From Propioniciclava sinopodophylli (GTDB taxonomy: Bacteria > Actinomycetota > Actinomycetes > Propionibacteriales > Propionibacteriaceae): DNA of 34,668 bases. The stretch spans positions 1 to 34,668 of the forward strand of contig NZ_SDMQ01000021.1 of NCBI RefSeq assembly GCF_004324755.1, read 5' to 3'. Position numbers and translations under genes: made by a program. The notes under the pieces were generated by a model that was given only the letters and a program-made list of their open reading frames with translations, made no database searches and had not been told where the DNA came from. Below, piece after piece: positions 17,356 through 26,209 of the stretch. Every line of letters begins with the position of its first letter. The first letter of the stretch is position 1.

Positions 17356-18441
17356 ATGTCCGTTTCCTTCGACATCCAGCCCAACCCCGGCGCGCGGAGC
17401 GACGCCGAGGTCGCCGAGATCCTGGCCTCCCCGGGGTTCGGCGTGTACTTCACCGACCACATGGTGTCGATCACGTGGACGAAGGGCCAGGGCTGGCACT
17501 CGGCGACGGTGAAGCCGTACGGCCCGCTGACGCTCGACCCCAGCGCGGCCGTCCTGCACTACGGGCAGGAGATCTTCGAGGGCATGAAGGCCTACCGGCA
17601 CGCCGACGGCAGCGTGCACCTGTTCCGCCCTAACATGAACGCCGCCCGCTTCAACCGCAGCGCGGCGCGGATGATGCTCCCGAACCTCCCCGAGGAGCTG
17701 TTCGTCGAGGCCGTCCGCCAGCTCGTCCAGATAGACGCCCGCTACGTGCCCGAGGCCGCCGGCGAGCACTCGCTGTACATCCGCCCGTTCATGATCGCCT
17801 CGGAGGCGTTCCTGGGCGTCCGCGCCGCCGAGGAGGTCACCTTCCTCGTCATCGCGTCCCCGGTCGGCCCGTACTTCACCGAGGGGGTCAAGGGCGTCGA
17901 CATCTGGATCACCGACGAGTGGGCCCGCGCGGGCGAGGGCGGCACCGGCAACGCCAAGTGCGGCGGCAACTACGCCGCCTCGCTGATCGCCCAGTACGAG
18001 GGCTACGAGCACGGCTGCACGCAGGTCATGTTCATCGAGGCCACCGGCAAGGACCGCGTCGAGGAACTCGGCGGCATGAACGTGTTCCTGGTGAGCGCCG
18101 ACAACGAGCTCGTCACCCCGGCCCTGAGCGGCACCATCCTGGACGGCATCACCCGCGACTCGATCCTCAAGGTCGGCGAGCAGCAGGGCCTCACGCCGGT
18201 GGAGCGGCGCCTGTCGGCCCAGGAGGTCCTCGACGGCATCGCCGACGGCACGTTCACCGAGGCGTTCTGCTGCGGCACCGCCGCGGTGATCAGCCCGATC
18301 GCCGGCTTCAAGTCCAAGAAGGGCGAGTGGCGCCCGCAGGGGCAGGCGTTCGAGCGGACGATCCAGATCCGTGACGGCGTCCTCGACATCCAGTACGGCC
18401 GCGCCGAGGATTCCTTCGGCTGGCTCGACAAGGTCGCGTGA
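17356..18441 (+). CDS. ilvE: Branched-chain amino acid aminotransferase
   Basis: This 361-residue class IV PLP enzyme transfers amino groups between glutamate and the 2-oxo acids of Leu, Ile and Val. Lys201 in [14 protein letters not shown] is the PLP-binding lysine; [15 protein letters not shown] and the C-terminal [12 protein letters not shown] region are typical. Length and motifs match the BCAT-II type rather than D-amino acid aminotransferase. The frame is open far upstream, but ATG 17356 fits the leaderless -10 and the family start. It is divergent from leuB across the repeat element and is followed by the SPOR-like gene after a few bases, perhaps co-transcribed. Confidence 0.95.
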   Translation: MSVSFDIQPNPGARSDAEVAEILASPGFGVYFTDHMVSITWTKGQGWHSATVKPYGPLTLDPSAAVLHYGQEIFEGMKAYRHADGSVHLFRPNMNAARFNRSAARMMLPNLPEELFVEAVRQLVQIDARYVPEAAGEHSLYIRPFMIASEAFLGVRAAEEVTFLVIASPVGPYFTEGVKGVDIWITDEWARAGEGGTGNAKCGGNYAASLIAQYEGYEHGCTQVMFIEATGKDRVEELGGMNVFLVSADNELVTPALSGTILDGITRDSILKVGEQQGLTPVERRLSAQEVLDGIADGTFTEAFCCGTAAVISPIAGFKSKKGEWRPQGQAFERTIQIRDGVLDIQYGRAEDSFGWLDKVA

Positions 18442-18449
18442 GGAGTCCG

Positions 18450-19025
18450 ATGAGCTACAGCGCACCCGCACCCGCACCCCGCGGCAGCCTTCCCCTCGGC
18501 ATCGTCCTGGGCGTCATCGTCGGCGCGATCGCCGTCATGTTCGCCTGGTTCGTTTTCGTCGACGACCCCGACCGTGGCACGCCGGCCCAGACTCCGGCGA
18601 CGCCCAGCGCGTCCGCCCCGGCCGAGCCGAGCGTGGAGCCGTCGCCCGAGGCTTCCCCGGAGCCGAGCGCGTCCCCGAGCGTGTCCCCGAGCGCGGACGC
18701 GACGCCGACCCCCGAGGCCACGCCGGAGCCGACCGCCAACCCGAACATCGTCACCGAGCTGCCGGTCGGCTCGTGGGTGACCGTGCTGGCCTCGCTGCCC
18801 AAGAGCGAAGTCACCGCCGAGCAGGCGGTCGAGCGCGCGCAACTCGAATCCCGCAACGGGCAGACCGCGATCGTGATCGACACCGACGCGTTCACCGGCC
18901 TCAACACGGGCTACTGGGCCGTCGTCGTCCCCGGCGCGGACAGCCGTTCGGCGGCCAACGAGGTGTGCCGCGCCCTCGGCATGGCGGTCAACGACAAGTG
19001 CTACCCGCGGGAGATCAAGGGCTGA
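18450..19025 (+). CDS. Membrane-anchored protein with C-terminal SPOR-like domain
   Basis: The 191-residue protein has a short Pro/Ala-rich cytoplasmic start, one membrane helix (LGIVLGVIVGAIAVMFAWFVFV, in two parts within residues 15-38) and a Pro/Ser/Glu/Ala linker of low complexity (about 45-95). An extracytoplasmic domain (about 100-190) contains GSWVTVLASLPKS, then GLNTGYWAVVVPG and ANEVCRALG. That pattern resembles SPOR-like domains, which in other bacteria bind denuded peptidoglycan; here that is inference. ATG 18450 has GAGGAG just upstream; an in-frame GTG at 18438 is less likely. The next gene is a cell-wall amidase starting one base after its stop, so a joint role at the wall is plausible. 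Confidence 0.75.
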   Translation: MSYSAPAPAPRGSLPLGIVLGVIVGAIAVMFAWFVFVDDPDRGTPAQTPATPSASAPAEPSVEPSPEASPEPSASPSVSPSADATPTPEATPEPTANPNIVTELPVGSWVTVLASLPKSEVTAEQAVERAQLESRNGQTAIVIDTDAFTGLNTGYWAVVVPGADSRSAANEVCRALGMAVNDKCYPREIKG

Positions 19026-19026
19026 C

Positions 19027-20034
19027 GTGGCCCTTTCGCGTCGATCCCTCGTCGCCGCCACCGTGCTCCTGCCGGTGGCCGGTCTCGCGCTCGGCGGCAC
19101 GTCCGCGCACGCGGCACCGCCCCACCCCGCCATCCGCCCGCGCGCCGACTGGGCGGAGGGCCTCGCCCCCAAGGGACCGCTCGAGCTGGAGGACGACGTC
19201 CGGTTCCTGCTCGTCCACCACACCCTCACCCCCAACACGGACACCGCCGAGCGCATCCCGGAGCGGCTACGGAGCTTCTACCGGTTCCACACCTCGGCGG
19301 AACGGGGCTGGGCCGACGTCGCGTACAACTTCTTCGTCGACCCCTACGGCACGATCTGGGAGGGCCGCGAGGGAAGCCTCGATCGTCCCGTGAAGGGGGA
19401 CGCCACCGGCGGTTCCCAGGGGCACGCGCTGCTGTGCTGTTTCGTGGGCGACCACTCCACGCAGGCTCCGACCCCTGCTGCGATGGCGGCCATGACCGCC
19501 CTGCTCGCGTGGCTGGCCGGACGCCACGGGCTCACCCTGGCCGAGGAGGTCACGTTCACCTCGCGTGGGTCCTCCCGGTGGCGCGAGGGGGCCCAGGTGA
19601 CCACCGCGCAGGTGGCCGCGCACCGGGACATGTCCGCGACCGAGTGCCCCGGTGACGCGCTGTACCCGCTGGTCGCCTCCCAGTTGCTCCCGGACGCCCG
19701 CGCGCTGCTCGCATCGATGCCCACGCCCTCGCCGACACCCGACGCGAACTCGACGCCCACGCCGCAGCCCACGGCGTCCCCTTTACCCTGGCCCGCCACG
19801 CCGGAGCTCTCCGACGACGTGCTCCGCGCCGTCGGCGGGGGAGCGCTCGCCGTCGGTGTTGGCGGCGTGCTCGCCGCCACATTGGGACGCCGCGGCCGCG
19901 GCCCGGTCGAGTCGGCAGGGCCGGAGGAACCTGCGGCAGGATCAGCCGGCGCCGAGCAGGGTGGCGATGATGATGGCGCCGCCGACGGCGAGGGTGCCGA
20001 GCAGGCCCAGGAGGAACCCGACCAGCGTCCGTGA
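19027..20034 (+). CDS. Tat-exported PGRP-type N-acetylmuramoyl-L-alanine amidase
   Basis: This 335-residue protein begins with a twin-arginine signal (MALSRRSLVAATVLLPVAG, cleavage near SAHA, residue 29). A peptidoglycan-recognition/amidase_2 domain spans about 35-225. Zinc ligands are visible: His64 in LLVHHTLTP, His199 in AAHRDMS and Cys207 in TECPGD; YNFFVDPYGTIWEGR is the usual core. A Pro/Thr/Ser linker, a hydrophobic segment (about 268-290) and a Glu/Asp/Gly/Ala-rich tail follow. Members cleave the stem peptide from glycan strands. GTG 19027 is one base after the SPOR-like gene. The last 93 bases overlap the convergent gene at 19942, an unusual tail-to-tail overlap. Confidence 0.88.
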   Translation: MALSRRSLVAATVLLPVAGLALGGTSAHAAPPHPAIRPRADWAEGLAPKGPLELEDDVRFLLVHHTLTPNTDTAERIPERLRSFYRFHTSAERGWADVAYNFFVDPYGTIWEGREGSLDRPVKGDATGGSQGHALLCCFVGDHSTQAPTPAAMAAMTALLAWLAGRHGLTLAEEVTFTSRGSSRWREGAQVTTAQVAAHRDMSATECPGDALYPLVASQLLPDARALLASMPTPSPTPDANSTPTPQPTASPLPWPATPELSDDVLRAVGGGALAVGVGGVLAATLGRRGRGPVESAGPEEPAAGSAGAEQGGDDDGAADGEGAEQAQEEPDQRP

Positions 20035-21144
20035 CGTGCCCGACTGCTGCACGTACACGGGCGCTGCGGCCTCGGCGGGGCGGACGGTCGCGCTCATCCG
20101 GTCCCGGCCCTCGGGGGCCGGTTGCTGGTGCGTCCACGGCGAGGACTCGGCGGGTGCCTGCGCCGGCAGCGGAGCCGGGGCGGGCGAGGGTGCCGGGATC
20201 GGAACCGCTTGCGTCTCGGCGGCCGCCCATGTCGGGGTGGTCTGCTCGTCGCGGTACAGGTCGAAGGGGGCGTCCACGCGCTGCTGCTGGGGCGTGGGGG
20301 GCACCGGACGGACGCGCGTGGCCTCGACGTCGTGGAGGCGGGTGTCCTCCATGACGTGCAGTTGGGTCGCGTCGGGGTCGTGCGCGGGCTCGGGGGCCCA
20401 CTCGTTGAGGTCGGCCGGGGACACGGCGAACTGGTCCTGCGGCGCGAGCGGGTCACCCTCGGGGATCGGGGTCGGCTCGAGCGTCGGCTCCGCGGGGGCC
20501 TCGAAGACGGCCCCGGAGTCGGGTGCGTCGCCCTCGACGGGGGTGTCCAGGACGGCGGTCTCCTCGACCGGGTCCTGCATGGGCAGCACGGCGGTCGTCT
20601 CGACCGGCTGGGGTTCGGGCTCGGGTGCCGGGTCGGGGAAGCGGACGGCCGGGCCGGGCTCGGGTTCGGGCTCCGGCACGGGGGCGGAGGCGGTGTGCCG
20701 GTCACCCGGGCGCGCGCCGAACCAGTCGATCAGGGTGCTGCGCAACAGGGGGTCATTGACGGGCGGGACGAGGAAGGCCAGATGCTGGCCGTCACCATCC
20801 ACGTCGAAGCGCGTCCACTGCTCGCCGCCGAGCGTGAGGGGGGAGAAGGTGGCCGCGCCGTCCGCGCGGGGGACCACGATAGAGTGGTCGACGCCCATCG
20901 CGTCACGCCAGAGGATGCCGGCCTGCCGGTCCTGCAGGACGAGCGCGCCGTAGTCGATCCGCTGGGCCGCGAGGCCGACGGGGATCACGAAGTGGACCGC
21001 CTGGTCGTCCGCGGTGACGCGCTGGAAACGGGAGGCGCCCCCGGCCAGCACCTGGCGCGAGAGTCGTCCGTACCGGTCGTCGAAGGGCGCCAGGTCGAGC
21101 GCGGCGACGGCCGCGCGGCTGATGCGGTCAGCGAGGTCAGGCAT
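19942..21144 (-). CDS. Tail-anchored protein of unknown function with Pro/Glu-rich middle
   Basis: This 400-residue protein has a folded N-terminal part (about 1-145, MPDLADRISRAAVAALDLAP, with FDVDGDGQHLAFLVPP). A long low-complexity Pro/Glu/Ala/Thr stretch (about 150-360) follows, then a single C-terminal membrane helix (TLVGFLLGLLGTLAVGGAII, about 373-395) with almost nothing after it. There is no signal peptide, so it is probably cytoplasmic and tail-anchored. I recognise no family. ATG 21144 has a GGAAAGGGAC ribosome site. The region encoding the membrane helix (19945-20030) is antisense to the acidic tail of the amidase. Strong coding periodicity and the clear domain plan support a real gene. 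Confidence 0.75.
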   Translation of the reverse strand: MPDLADRISRAAVAALDLAPFDDRYGRLSRQVLAGGASRFQRVTADDQAVHFVIPVGLAAQRIDYGALVLQDRQAGILWRDAMGVDHSIVVPRADGAATFSPLTLGGEQWTRFDVDGDGQHLAFLVPPVNDPLLRSTLIDWFGARPGDRHTASAPVPEPEPEPGPAVRFPDPAPEPEPQPVETTAVLPMQDPVEETAVLDTPVEGDAPDSGAVFEAPAEPTLEPTPIPEGDPLAPQDQFAVSPADLNEWAPEPAHDPDATQLHVMEDTRLHDVEATRVRPVPPTPQQQRVDAPFDLYRDEQTTPTWAAAETQAVPIPAPSPAPAPLPAQAPAESSPWTHQQPAPEGRDRMSATVRPAEAAAPVYVQQSGTSRTLVGFLLGLLGTLAVGGAIIIATLLGAG

Positions 21145-21199
21145 CGTGTCCCTTTCCGACGACTACCGAGCCAGCATAGCGACGCGGCCCTGAATGGTT

Positions 21200-21242
21200 C
21201 CGGGTGGCGACACCCCACAGGCCGTGGGGCGCCGCCACCCGG
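21200..21242. terminator. Strong two-part hairpin after tpx
   Basis: CCGGGTGGCG (21200-21209) pairs with CGCCACCCGG (21233-21242), and inside it CCCCAC pairs with GTGGGG. It lies 24 bases beyond the tpx stop, in the tpx direction. There is no T-run, so it may be a poorly canonical terminator or an mRNA-stabilising hairpin. Confidence 0.6.
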
Positions 21243-21266
21243 ACGGTTCGGATCAGCGGAAGGCGG

Positions 21267-21764
21267 TCAGGAGAGCGCAGCGACCGCCGCGTCGTAGTCG
21301 GGCTCCTGACCGATCTCGGGGACGAGCTCGTTGTACAGGACCTTGCCGTCGGCGTCGATGACGACGACCGAGCGGGCGTTCAGGCCGGCCAGCGGGCCGT
21401 CGGTCATCTTCGTGCCGTAGTCGTCGGCGAAGGTCGAGCGGAACGTCGAGCCGACGGTCACGTTCTCGATGCCCTCGGCGCCGCAGAAGCGGGCCAGCGC
21501 GAACGGCAGGTCGGCCGAAGCGCACACGACGGTGGTGTTGTCGAGTGAGGCGGCCTTCTGGTTGAACGTGCGCACGGACGTGGCGCAGACGCCGGTGTCG
21601 ATGCTCGGGAAGATGTTGAGGACGACGCGGCGGCCGGCCTGGTCGGCCAGCGTGACGTCGGACAGGTCGGAACCCGTGAGGGTGAAGTCGGGCGCCGCGG
21701 AACCCACCGCGGGGAGGTCGCCGACCGTGTTGACGGTCGATCCCTTGAACTTTGTCTCAGCCAT
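21267..21764 (-). CDS. tpx: Thiol peroxidase (Tpx)
   Basis: This 165-residue peroxiredoxin of the Tpx class reduces hydroperoxides using thioredoxin. The peroxidatic Cys60 is in [17 protein letters not shown] and the resolving Cys94 in ARFCGAEG, the canonical pair. The N-terminal [21 protein letters not shown] is a Tpx hallmark. ATG 21764 has GGTAGGAAAG as ribosome site. It is probably monocistronic; the strong hairpin at 21200-21242 follows. Confidence 0.96.
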   Translation of the reverse strand: MAETKFKGSTVNTVGDLPAVGSAAPDFTLTGSDLSDVTLADQAGRRVVLNIFPSIDTGVCATSVRTFNQKAASLDNTTVVCASADLPFALARFCGAEGIENVTVGSTFRSTFADDYGTKMTDGPLAGLNARSVVVIDADGKVLYNELVPEIGQEPDYDAAVAALS

Positions 21765-21914
21765 ACCGCTTTCCTACCAGCCGCGGCCAACAACCGGTAG
21801 ACCTCCCGGGGTCGGGGGGGCGCTTGCGGAGTCCATTACCCGAGCCGCCCGGCGGTGCCCCGACCGCTCGGGGGATACTCGTTCATCACCACGCGACCCT
21901 CCGAAGAAGGCACC

Positions 21915-23495
21915 ATGACGACGCTCCCCGCCGCCCACGACGTCTTCCATCTCTACGACACGACGCTGCGCGACGGCGCCCAGCAGGAGGGCCTGCGCCT
22001 CACGGTGCAGGACAAGCTGCGCATCGCGCGCCTGCTGGACGAGCTGGGCGTGGGCTTCATCGAAGGCGGCTGGCCGGGCGCGAACCCCAACGACACCGCC
22101 TTCTTCGCGGCCGCGGCTTCCGGTGAGCTGAAGCTGGAGAACGCCAAGCTGACCGCCTTCGGCTCGACCCGGCGTGTGGGCGGCAGGGCGAGCTCCGACC
22201 CGCTCACCAGGGCGCTGCTGGACGCCCAGACCGAGGTGATCTGCCTGGTCGCCAAGAGCCATGACGAGCACGTCCACCGTGCGCTGAAGACCGACCTGGC
22301 CGAGAACCTCGCCATGGTCACCGACACGGTGAAGTTCCTGACCGGCGAGGGCCGTCGTGTGTTCCTCGACTGCGAGCACTTCTTCGACGGCTACCGCGCC
22401 AACCCTGGCTACGCCCTCGCGGTCGTCAAGACCGCGGCGGACGCTGGCGCCGAGGTCGTCGTCCTGTGCGACACCAACGGCGGCATGCTGCCCGCGTGGA
22501 TGGGGGAGGTCGTCTCCGCCGCGGGCGCCGTCGGGGTCGACCTGGGCATCCACTGCCACAACGACACGGGCTGCGCGGTCGCCAACACCCTTGCCGCTGT
22601 GGACGCCGGCGCCATGCACGTCCAGGGCACGATGAACGGCCACGGCGAGCGCACCGGCAACGCCGACCTCATCACCGTCGCGGCGAACCTGCAGCTGAAG
22701 TACGGGTGGCCGGTCATGCCCGCGGCGAACCTCGCACGGGCCACGTCCGTCAGCCAGGCCGTGGCTGCGATCACCCACGTCGCCCCCAACGCGCGCCAGC
22801 CCTACGTCGGCCAGTCTGCGTTCGCGCACAAGGCCGGGCTCCACGCGTCCGCCATCAGGGTCGACGCCAACCTGTACCAGCACACCGACCCGAAGCTGGT
22901 CGGCAACGACATGCGCATGCTCGTCTCCGACATGGCCGGCCGCGCCAACATCCAGATCAAGGGCGACGAGCTGGGCTTCGACCTCTCCGACCGCGACGTC
23001 GCCGCCCGGATCACCGACGTGGTCAAGCAGCGCGAGATGGACGGCTACTCCTACGAGTCGGCCGACGCGTCCTTCGAGCTTCTGGTTCGCGACGAGATCG
23101 GGCAGCTGGACAAGCAGTTCGAGGTGCTCAAGTGGCGCGTCCTCACCTCGGACGAGGTCAGCGACGAGGGCGACTCCGAGGCGACCGTGAAGGTGACGGT
23201 GGGGGAGCAGACCACCGCCCGGGTCGGCGAGGGGTTCGGGCCGCTCAACGCGCTCGACAAGGCGCTGCGCAGCGCCCTGAAGAAGAGCCACCCTCAGGTG
23301 GAGGGGTTCGAGCTGACCGACTACCGCGTCCGCATCCTCGAGTCGGCGCACGGCACGGACGCCATCACGCGCGTCCTCATCGACACCACCGACGGCCGGC
23401 GGCGCTGGACGACCGTGGGCGTGGGCACCAACGTGGTGGAGGCGTCCTGGGAGGCGTTGCACGACGCCTACCAGTGGGGCCTGATCGCCCGCTGA
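21915..23495 (+). CDS. cimA: (R)-citramalate synthase
   Basis: This 526-residue LeuA-family enzyme has the CimA-type N-terminus [14 protein letters not shown] and [17 protein letters not shown]. The [20 protein letters not shown] metal motif, the [17 protein letters not shown] loop and a C-terminal allosteric domain (about 390-515) are also present. It condenses acetyl-CoA with pyruvate to citramalate, feeding isoleucine synthesis independently of threonine. CimA and LeuA can be confused; the GANPND and [10 protein letters not shown] sequences favour CimA. ATG 21915 has GAAGAAGG just upstream. GATACT at 21873-21878 may be its -10, and a CCCGAGC/GCTCGGG inverted repeat (21839-21845, 21866-21872) lies next to it. 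Confidence 0.9.
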   Translation: MTTLPAAHDVFHLYDTTLRDGAQQEGLRLTVQDKLRIARLLDELGVGFIEGGWPGANPNDTAFFAAAASGELKLENAKLTAFGSTRRVGGRASSDPLTRALLDAQTEVICLVAKSHDEHVHRALKTDLAENLAMVTDTVKFLTGEGRRVFLDCEHFFDGYRANPGYALAVVKTAADAGAEVVVLCDTNGGMLPAWMGEVVSAAGAVGVDLGIHCHNDTGCAVANTLAAVDAGAMHVQGTMNGHGERTGNADLITVAANLQLKYGWPVMPAANLARATSVSQAVAAITHVAPNARQPYVGQSAFAHKAGLHASAIRVDANLYQHTDPKLVGNDMRMLVSDMAGRANIQIKGDELGFDLSDRDVAARITDVVKQREMDGYSYESADASFELLVRDEIGQLDKQFEVLKWRVLTSDEVSDEGDSEATVKVTVGEQTTARVGEGFGPLNALDKALRSALKKSHPQVEGFELTDYRVRILESAHGTDAITRVLIDTTDGRRRWTTVGVGTNVVEASWEALHDAYQWGLIAR

Positions 23496-23512
23496 GCGGT
23501 GGATCGGCTGGG

Positions 23513-23518
23513 TAGGGT
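23513..23518 (+). promoter_or_regulatory. Leaderless -10 box of the DUF1707 gene
   Basis: TAGGGT ends 7 bases before the ATG at 23526, with no Shine-Dalgarno sequence between. Confidence 0.5.
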
Positions 23519-23525
23519 TGCAGCC

Positions 23526-24182
23526 ATGGAGCAATCGCGGCAGCTGCGGATCGGCCACGCCGAACGCGACAGGGCCGTCGAGACGCTGCGCGAAGCGGCC
23601 GGCGACGGACGCCTCACGCTGGACGAGCTGGACGAGCGGATCACCGCCGCGCTGTCCGCCCGGACGCGGGGCGACCTGGAGCCGCTGCTGGCCGACCTCG
23701 TGCCCGCCGAGTCCATGCTCGAGGCGATCGTGCCGGTCACGGAGGGCGTCCGCATCAGGGAGCCCGGCGCCACGTGGCAGGACCCGCTCGTGCTCACCGC
23801 TCGCTGGGAGGACGTGGTGCGCGCCGGTCCCTGGGCCGTGCCCCCGTTCCTGGAACTCAACCCGGTGGCGTCCAACGTGAAGTTGAACTTCGTGGACGCC
23901 CGCGCTCCGCACGAGATCATCGACATCCACCTCATCGGGGGAGCCGGCGACGCCGTGCTGATCGTCCCCGAGGGCTGGGGCGTCGACATCCAGCGCGTGC
24001 AGAAGGGGATGGGTTCGCTGCGCAGTTCCGTCTCGCCCAAGCCGGTCGGGCGTTTCCCGCAGGTGATCGTGCGCGGCAAGACCTCGATGGGTGGGCTCAA
24101 GGTGCGCCACCCCAACCGCTTCGACACCTGGCAGCGCGACCGTCGCCTGGCCCAGGGCGGCGGGATCTACGCGAAGAACTGA
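23526..24182 (+). CDS. DUF1707 domain protein
   Basis: The 218-residue protein begins with a DUF1707 segment (LRIGHAERDRAVETLREA, then GRLTLDELDERI; residues 7-50), common in actinobacteria and often at the N-terminus of membrane or regulatory proteins. The rest (about 80-205) is beta-rich and resembles the C-terminal domain of LiaF-like cell-wall stress proteins (VLIVPEGWGVDIQ). No membrane helix or signal is seen, so it is probably cytoplasmic. A leaderless -10 and the family start support ATG 23526. Function unknown. Confidence 0.75.
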   Translation: MEQSRQLRIGHAERDRAVETLREAAGDGRLTLDELDERITAALSARTRGDLEPLLADLVPAESMLEAIVPVTEGVRIREPGATWQDPLVLTARWEDVVRAGPWAVPPFLELNPVASNVKLNFVDARAPHEIIDIHLIGGAGDAVLIVPEGWGVDIQRVQKGMGSLRSSVSPKPVGRFPQVIVRGKTSMGGLKVRHPNRFDTWQRDRRLAQGGGIYAKN

Positions 24183-24213
24183 CGCCTGGCCGGCTGAGCG
24201 CGCCCCCGGATGG

Positions 24214-24228
24214 CTGAGCTTGTCGAAG
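24214..24228. repeat. Dispersed repeat arm upstream of the FAH gene
   Basis: CTGAGCTTGTCGAAG is the exact reverse complement of 17244-17258. It sits 19 bases before the leaderless -10 of the next gene, the same distance as at leuB. Confidence 0.7.
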
Positions 24229-24247
24229 CCCGAAGGCCGAATCCCAC

Positions 24248-24253
24248 TAACCT
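24248..24253 (+). promoter_or_regulatory. Leaderless -10 box of the FAH-family gene
   Basis: TAACCT ends 6 bases before the ATG at 24260. The repeat arm at 24214-24228 covers the upstream promoter area. Confidence 0.5.
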
Positions 24254-24259
24254 GAGCGC

Positions 24260-25075
24260 ATGCGCATCGCCCGATTCGTCCACAACGACACCATCGCCTA
24301 CGGAACCGTCGAGCTCGACGAGGACCACGGCGAGCATCCCGGCACCATCCAGTTGCTCAACGGCGACCCGCTGGTCGCGGCGGTGCAGTACACCGGCGAG
24401 CGTCTCCTGCTGGATGAAGTGCGCCTCGTCGCGCCGGTGATCCCGCGCAGCAAGGTCGTCGCGGTCGGGCGCAACTACGCCGCCCACGCCGCCGAGATGG
24501 GCAACGACGTGCCGGCCGAGCCGATGGTGTTCCTCAAGCCGAACACGGCCGTGATCGGGTCGGGCGAGCCGATCATCTACCCGCAGCAGACCAACGCGGT
24601 CGACCACGAGGCCGAGCTGGCAGTCGTCATCGGGCGCATCTGCAAGGACGTCCCGGTGGAGCGGGTGCCCGAGGTCGTCTTCGGCTACACGTGCGGCAAC
24701 GACGTCAGCGCCCGCGATCTGCAGAAGAGCGACGGCCAGTGGGGCCGCGCGAAGGGGTTCGACACATTCTGCCCGCTGGGCCCGTGGGTCGTCACCCACC
24801 TCAGCATCGCGGAGGCGTCCGACCTGCAGATTCGCTCCACCGTCACCCGCGACGGCCGGACCATCGAGCGGCAGAGCTCCACGACCGCGCACATGGTGCA
24901 CGGCATCGCCGAGCTCGTCTCGTTCGTGTCGTCGTTCACGACCCTGCTGCCGGGCGACGTGATCCTGACCGGCACCCCTGAGGGCGTGGGCCGCATCGAG
25001 CCGGGCGACACCGTGCACGTCGAGATCGAGGGCATCGGCACGCTGAGTAACCCGGTCGTCGCCACGGATGGCTGA
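24260..25075 (+). CDS. Fumarylacetoacetate hydrolase-family protein
   Basis: This 271-residue protein has the FAH C-terminal fold: KVVAVGRNYAAHAAEMG, FLKPNTAVIGSGEPI, the metal-binding acidic pair in HEAELAVVIGR, the DVSARDLQ region and ILTGTPEGVGRI. Family members include acylpyruvate hydrolases, oxaloacetate decarboxylases and 2-hydroxyhepta-diene-dioate isomerases, so the substrate cannot be named. The stop region overlaps the next gene by 8 bases, suggesting co-translation with the CPBP protease, although no functional link is obvious. The repeat arm and a leaderless -10 precede it. Confidence 0.9.
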   Translation: MRIARFVHNDTIAYGTVELDEDHGEHPGTIQLLNGDPLVAAVQYTGERLLLDEVRLVAPVIPRSKVVAVGRNYAAHAAEMGNDVPAEPMVFLKPNTAVIGSGEPIIYPQQTNAVDHEAELAVVIGRICKDVPVERVPEVVFGYTCGNDVSARDLQKSDGQWGRAKGFDTFCPLGPWVVTHLSIAEASDLQIRSTVTRDGRTIERQSSTTAHMVHGIAELVSFVSSFTTLLPGDVILTGTPEGVGRIEPGDTVHVEIEGIGTLSNPVVATDG

Positions 25076-26060
25076 CAGCAAGCGCCGACGGATCGCTGGG
25101 CCGGCGGAAGCCTCCTTCACCGCCCGTCACGCCACCGAGAAGGTCCCGGTCGGCGTCGACTACACCCAGGTGTTGCGGACGCCGAACGCGTCGCCCGCGG
25201 CGTCCCTCATGGGCGTCATGCTCGGGGTGCTGACGTTCATGGTGCTGACCCCGTTGGTGTCGCAGGCGATGGCCGCGCTCTACTGGCTGGCCACCGGCCG
25301 GCCGGGGGAGTTCACCGACACCTACCGCTCGCTGGTCGCTTACGAGGTGCCGTTCGGGCTCGTCGTCGGGCACGCGGGGCTGGCGATGCTCATCCCGATC
25401 TCAATCGTGCTGGTGCTGCTGATCCACCGCGTCCGGCCCGGCTACCTGTCGTCCGTGTTGGGGCACATCCGTTGGCGGTGGTTCTTCCTGACGCTCGTGC
25501 TGGGGTTCGCGGCGCTGTGGCTGGTGCTGCTGGTGCAGAACCTGACGATGCCGGGCGGGCCCAACTGGGCGATCACGCCGCAGGCAGGGGCGTTGTGGTT
25601 CATCCTCGTGATGCTGGTCACCACGCCGATCCAGGCGGCGGCGGAGGAGTACTTCTTCCGCGGCTACCTGATGCAGTCGCTGGGGTCGCTGGTCGCTTCG
25701 CCATGGTTCGGCATCGTCGTGTCGGCCGCGGTGTTCACGCTGTTCCACGCGTCGACCAACCTCGCCCTCGTGCTGGACCGCTTCGCCTTCGGCGTCCTCG
25801 CCGGCTGGCTCGTGGTCCGCACGGGCGGCCTCGAGGCGGCCATCGGTGCGCACATCGCCAACAACGTCAGCGCCTTCGGCCTGGCCGCCCTGACCAGTTC
25901 GATGGCCGAGGTCAAGGCCATCACCGAGGTCACATGGGCTGCCGCCGCCTGGGACGTCGGGCGTTTCGCCTTCTTCGTCCTCCTGATCTGGCTGCTGGCC
26001 CGCGGCTATCGCCCAGCGACGGTCACGCTCGGTTTGAGCCGGACGCCCACCCTCGGGTAA
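25068..26060 (+). CDS. CPBP-family intramembrane glutamic protease
   Basis: This 330-residue protein has a basic N-terminal cytoplasmic part (1-40) and about eight hydrophobic segments. The CPBP/CAAX signature AEEYFFRGYLMQ lies near residue 190, with the second motif FTLFHASTNLAL and the third GAHIANNVSAFG. These carry the catalytic Glu and His residues of the Abi/CAAX (Rce1-type) membrane proteases. Actinobacterial members have varied or unknown targets. ATG 25068 lies inside the end of the FAH gene. TAAGGT overlaps its stop codon and probably starts the tRNA transcript. Confidence 0.88.
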   Translation: MADSKRRRIAGPAEASFTARHATEKVPVGVDYTQVLRTPNASPAASLMGVMLGVLTFMVLTPLVSQAMAALYWLATGRPGEFTDTYRSLVAYEVPFGLVVGHAGLAMLIPISIVLVLLIHRVRPGYLSSVLGHIRWRWFFLTLVLGFAALWLVLLVQNLTMPGGPNWAITPQAGALWFILVMLVTTPIQAAAEEYFFRGYLMQSLGSLVASPWFGIVVSAAVFTLFHASTNLALVLDRFAFGVLAGWLVVRTGGLEAAIGAHIANNVSAFGLAALTSSMAEVKAITEVTWAAAAWDVGRFAFFVLLIWLLARGYRPATVTLGLSRTPTLG

Positions 26061-26090
26061 GGTTGTCACTCGCTGGCCTTCGGGCCAGCG
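26058..26090 (+). promoter_or_regulatory. Probable tRNA-Gln promoter with a TTCG hairpin at the transcript start
   Basis: TAAGGT (26058-26063) is a good -10 and overlaps the CPBP stop codon. Seven bases later begins a perfect 8-bp hairpin, CGCTGGCC/GGCCAGCG, with a TTCG loop (26071-26090) followed by TTT. It may be the 5' end of the pre-tRNA, or the terminator of the CPBP gene; both readings are possible. Confidence 0.45.
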
Positions 26091-26137
26091 TTTCCACGGA
26101 GGAGGCAGGAGCGATCCTGGCAAGACCGAGGAACCAA

Positions 26138-26209
26138 AGGGGTATGGGGTAATTGGCAGCCCGCCGGATTCTGGTTCCGTTAGTCTAGGTTCGAGTCCTA
26201 GTACCCCTG
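26138..26209 (+). tRNA. tRNA-Gln (anticodon CTG)
   Basis: The 72-base cloverleaf has acceptor AGGGGTA paired with TACCCCT, D arm GGGT/GCCC, and anticodon stem CCGGA/TCCGT with loop TTCTGGT. The T arm is CTAGG/CCTAG around TTCGAGT. One mismatch (C-T) closes the anticodon stem. The body matches bacterial glutamine tRNAs. CCA is not encoded. Confidence 0.95.
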
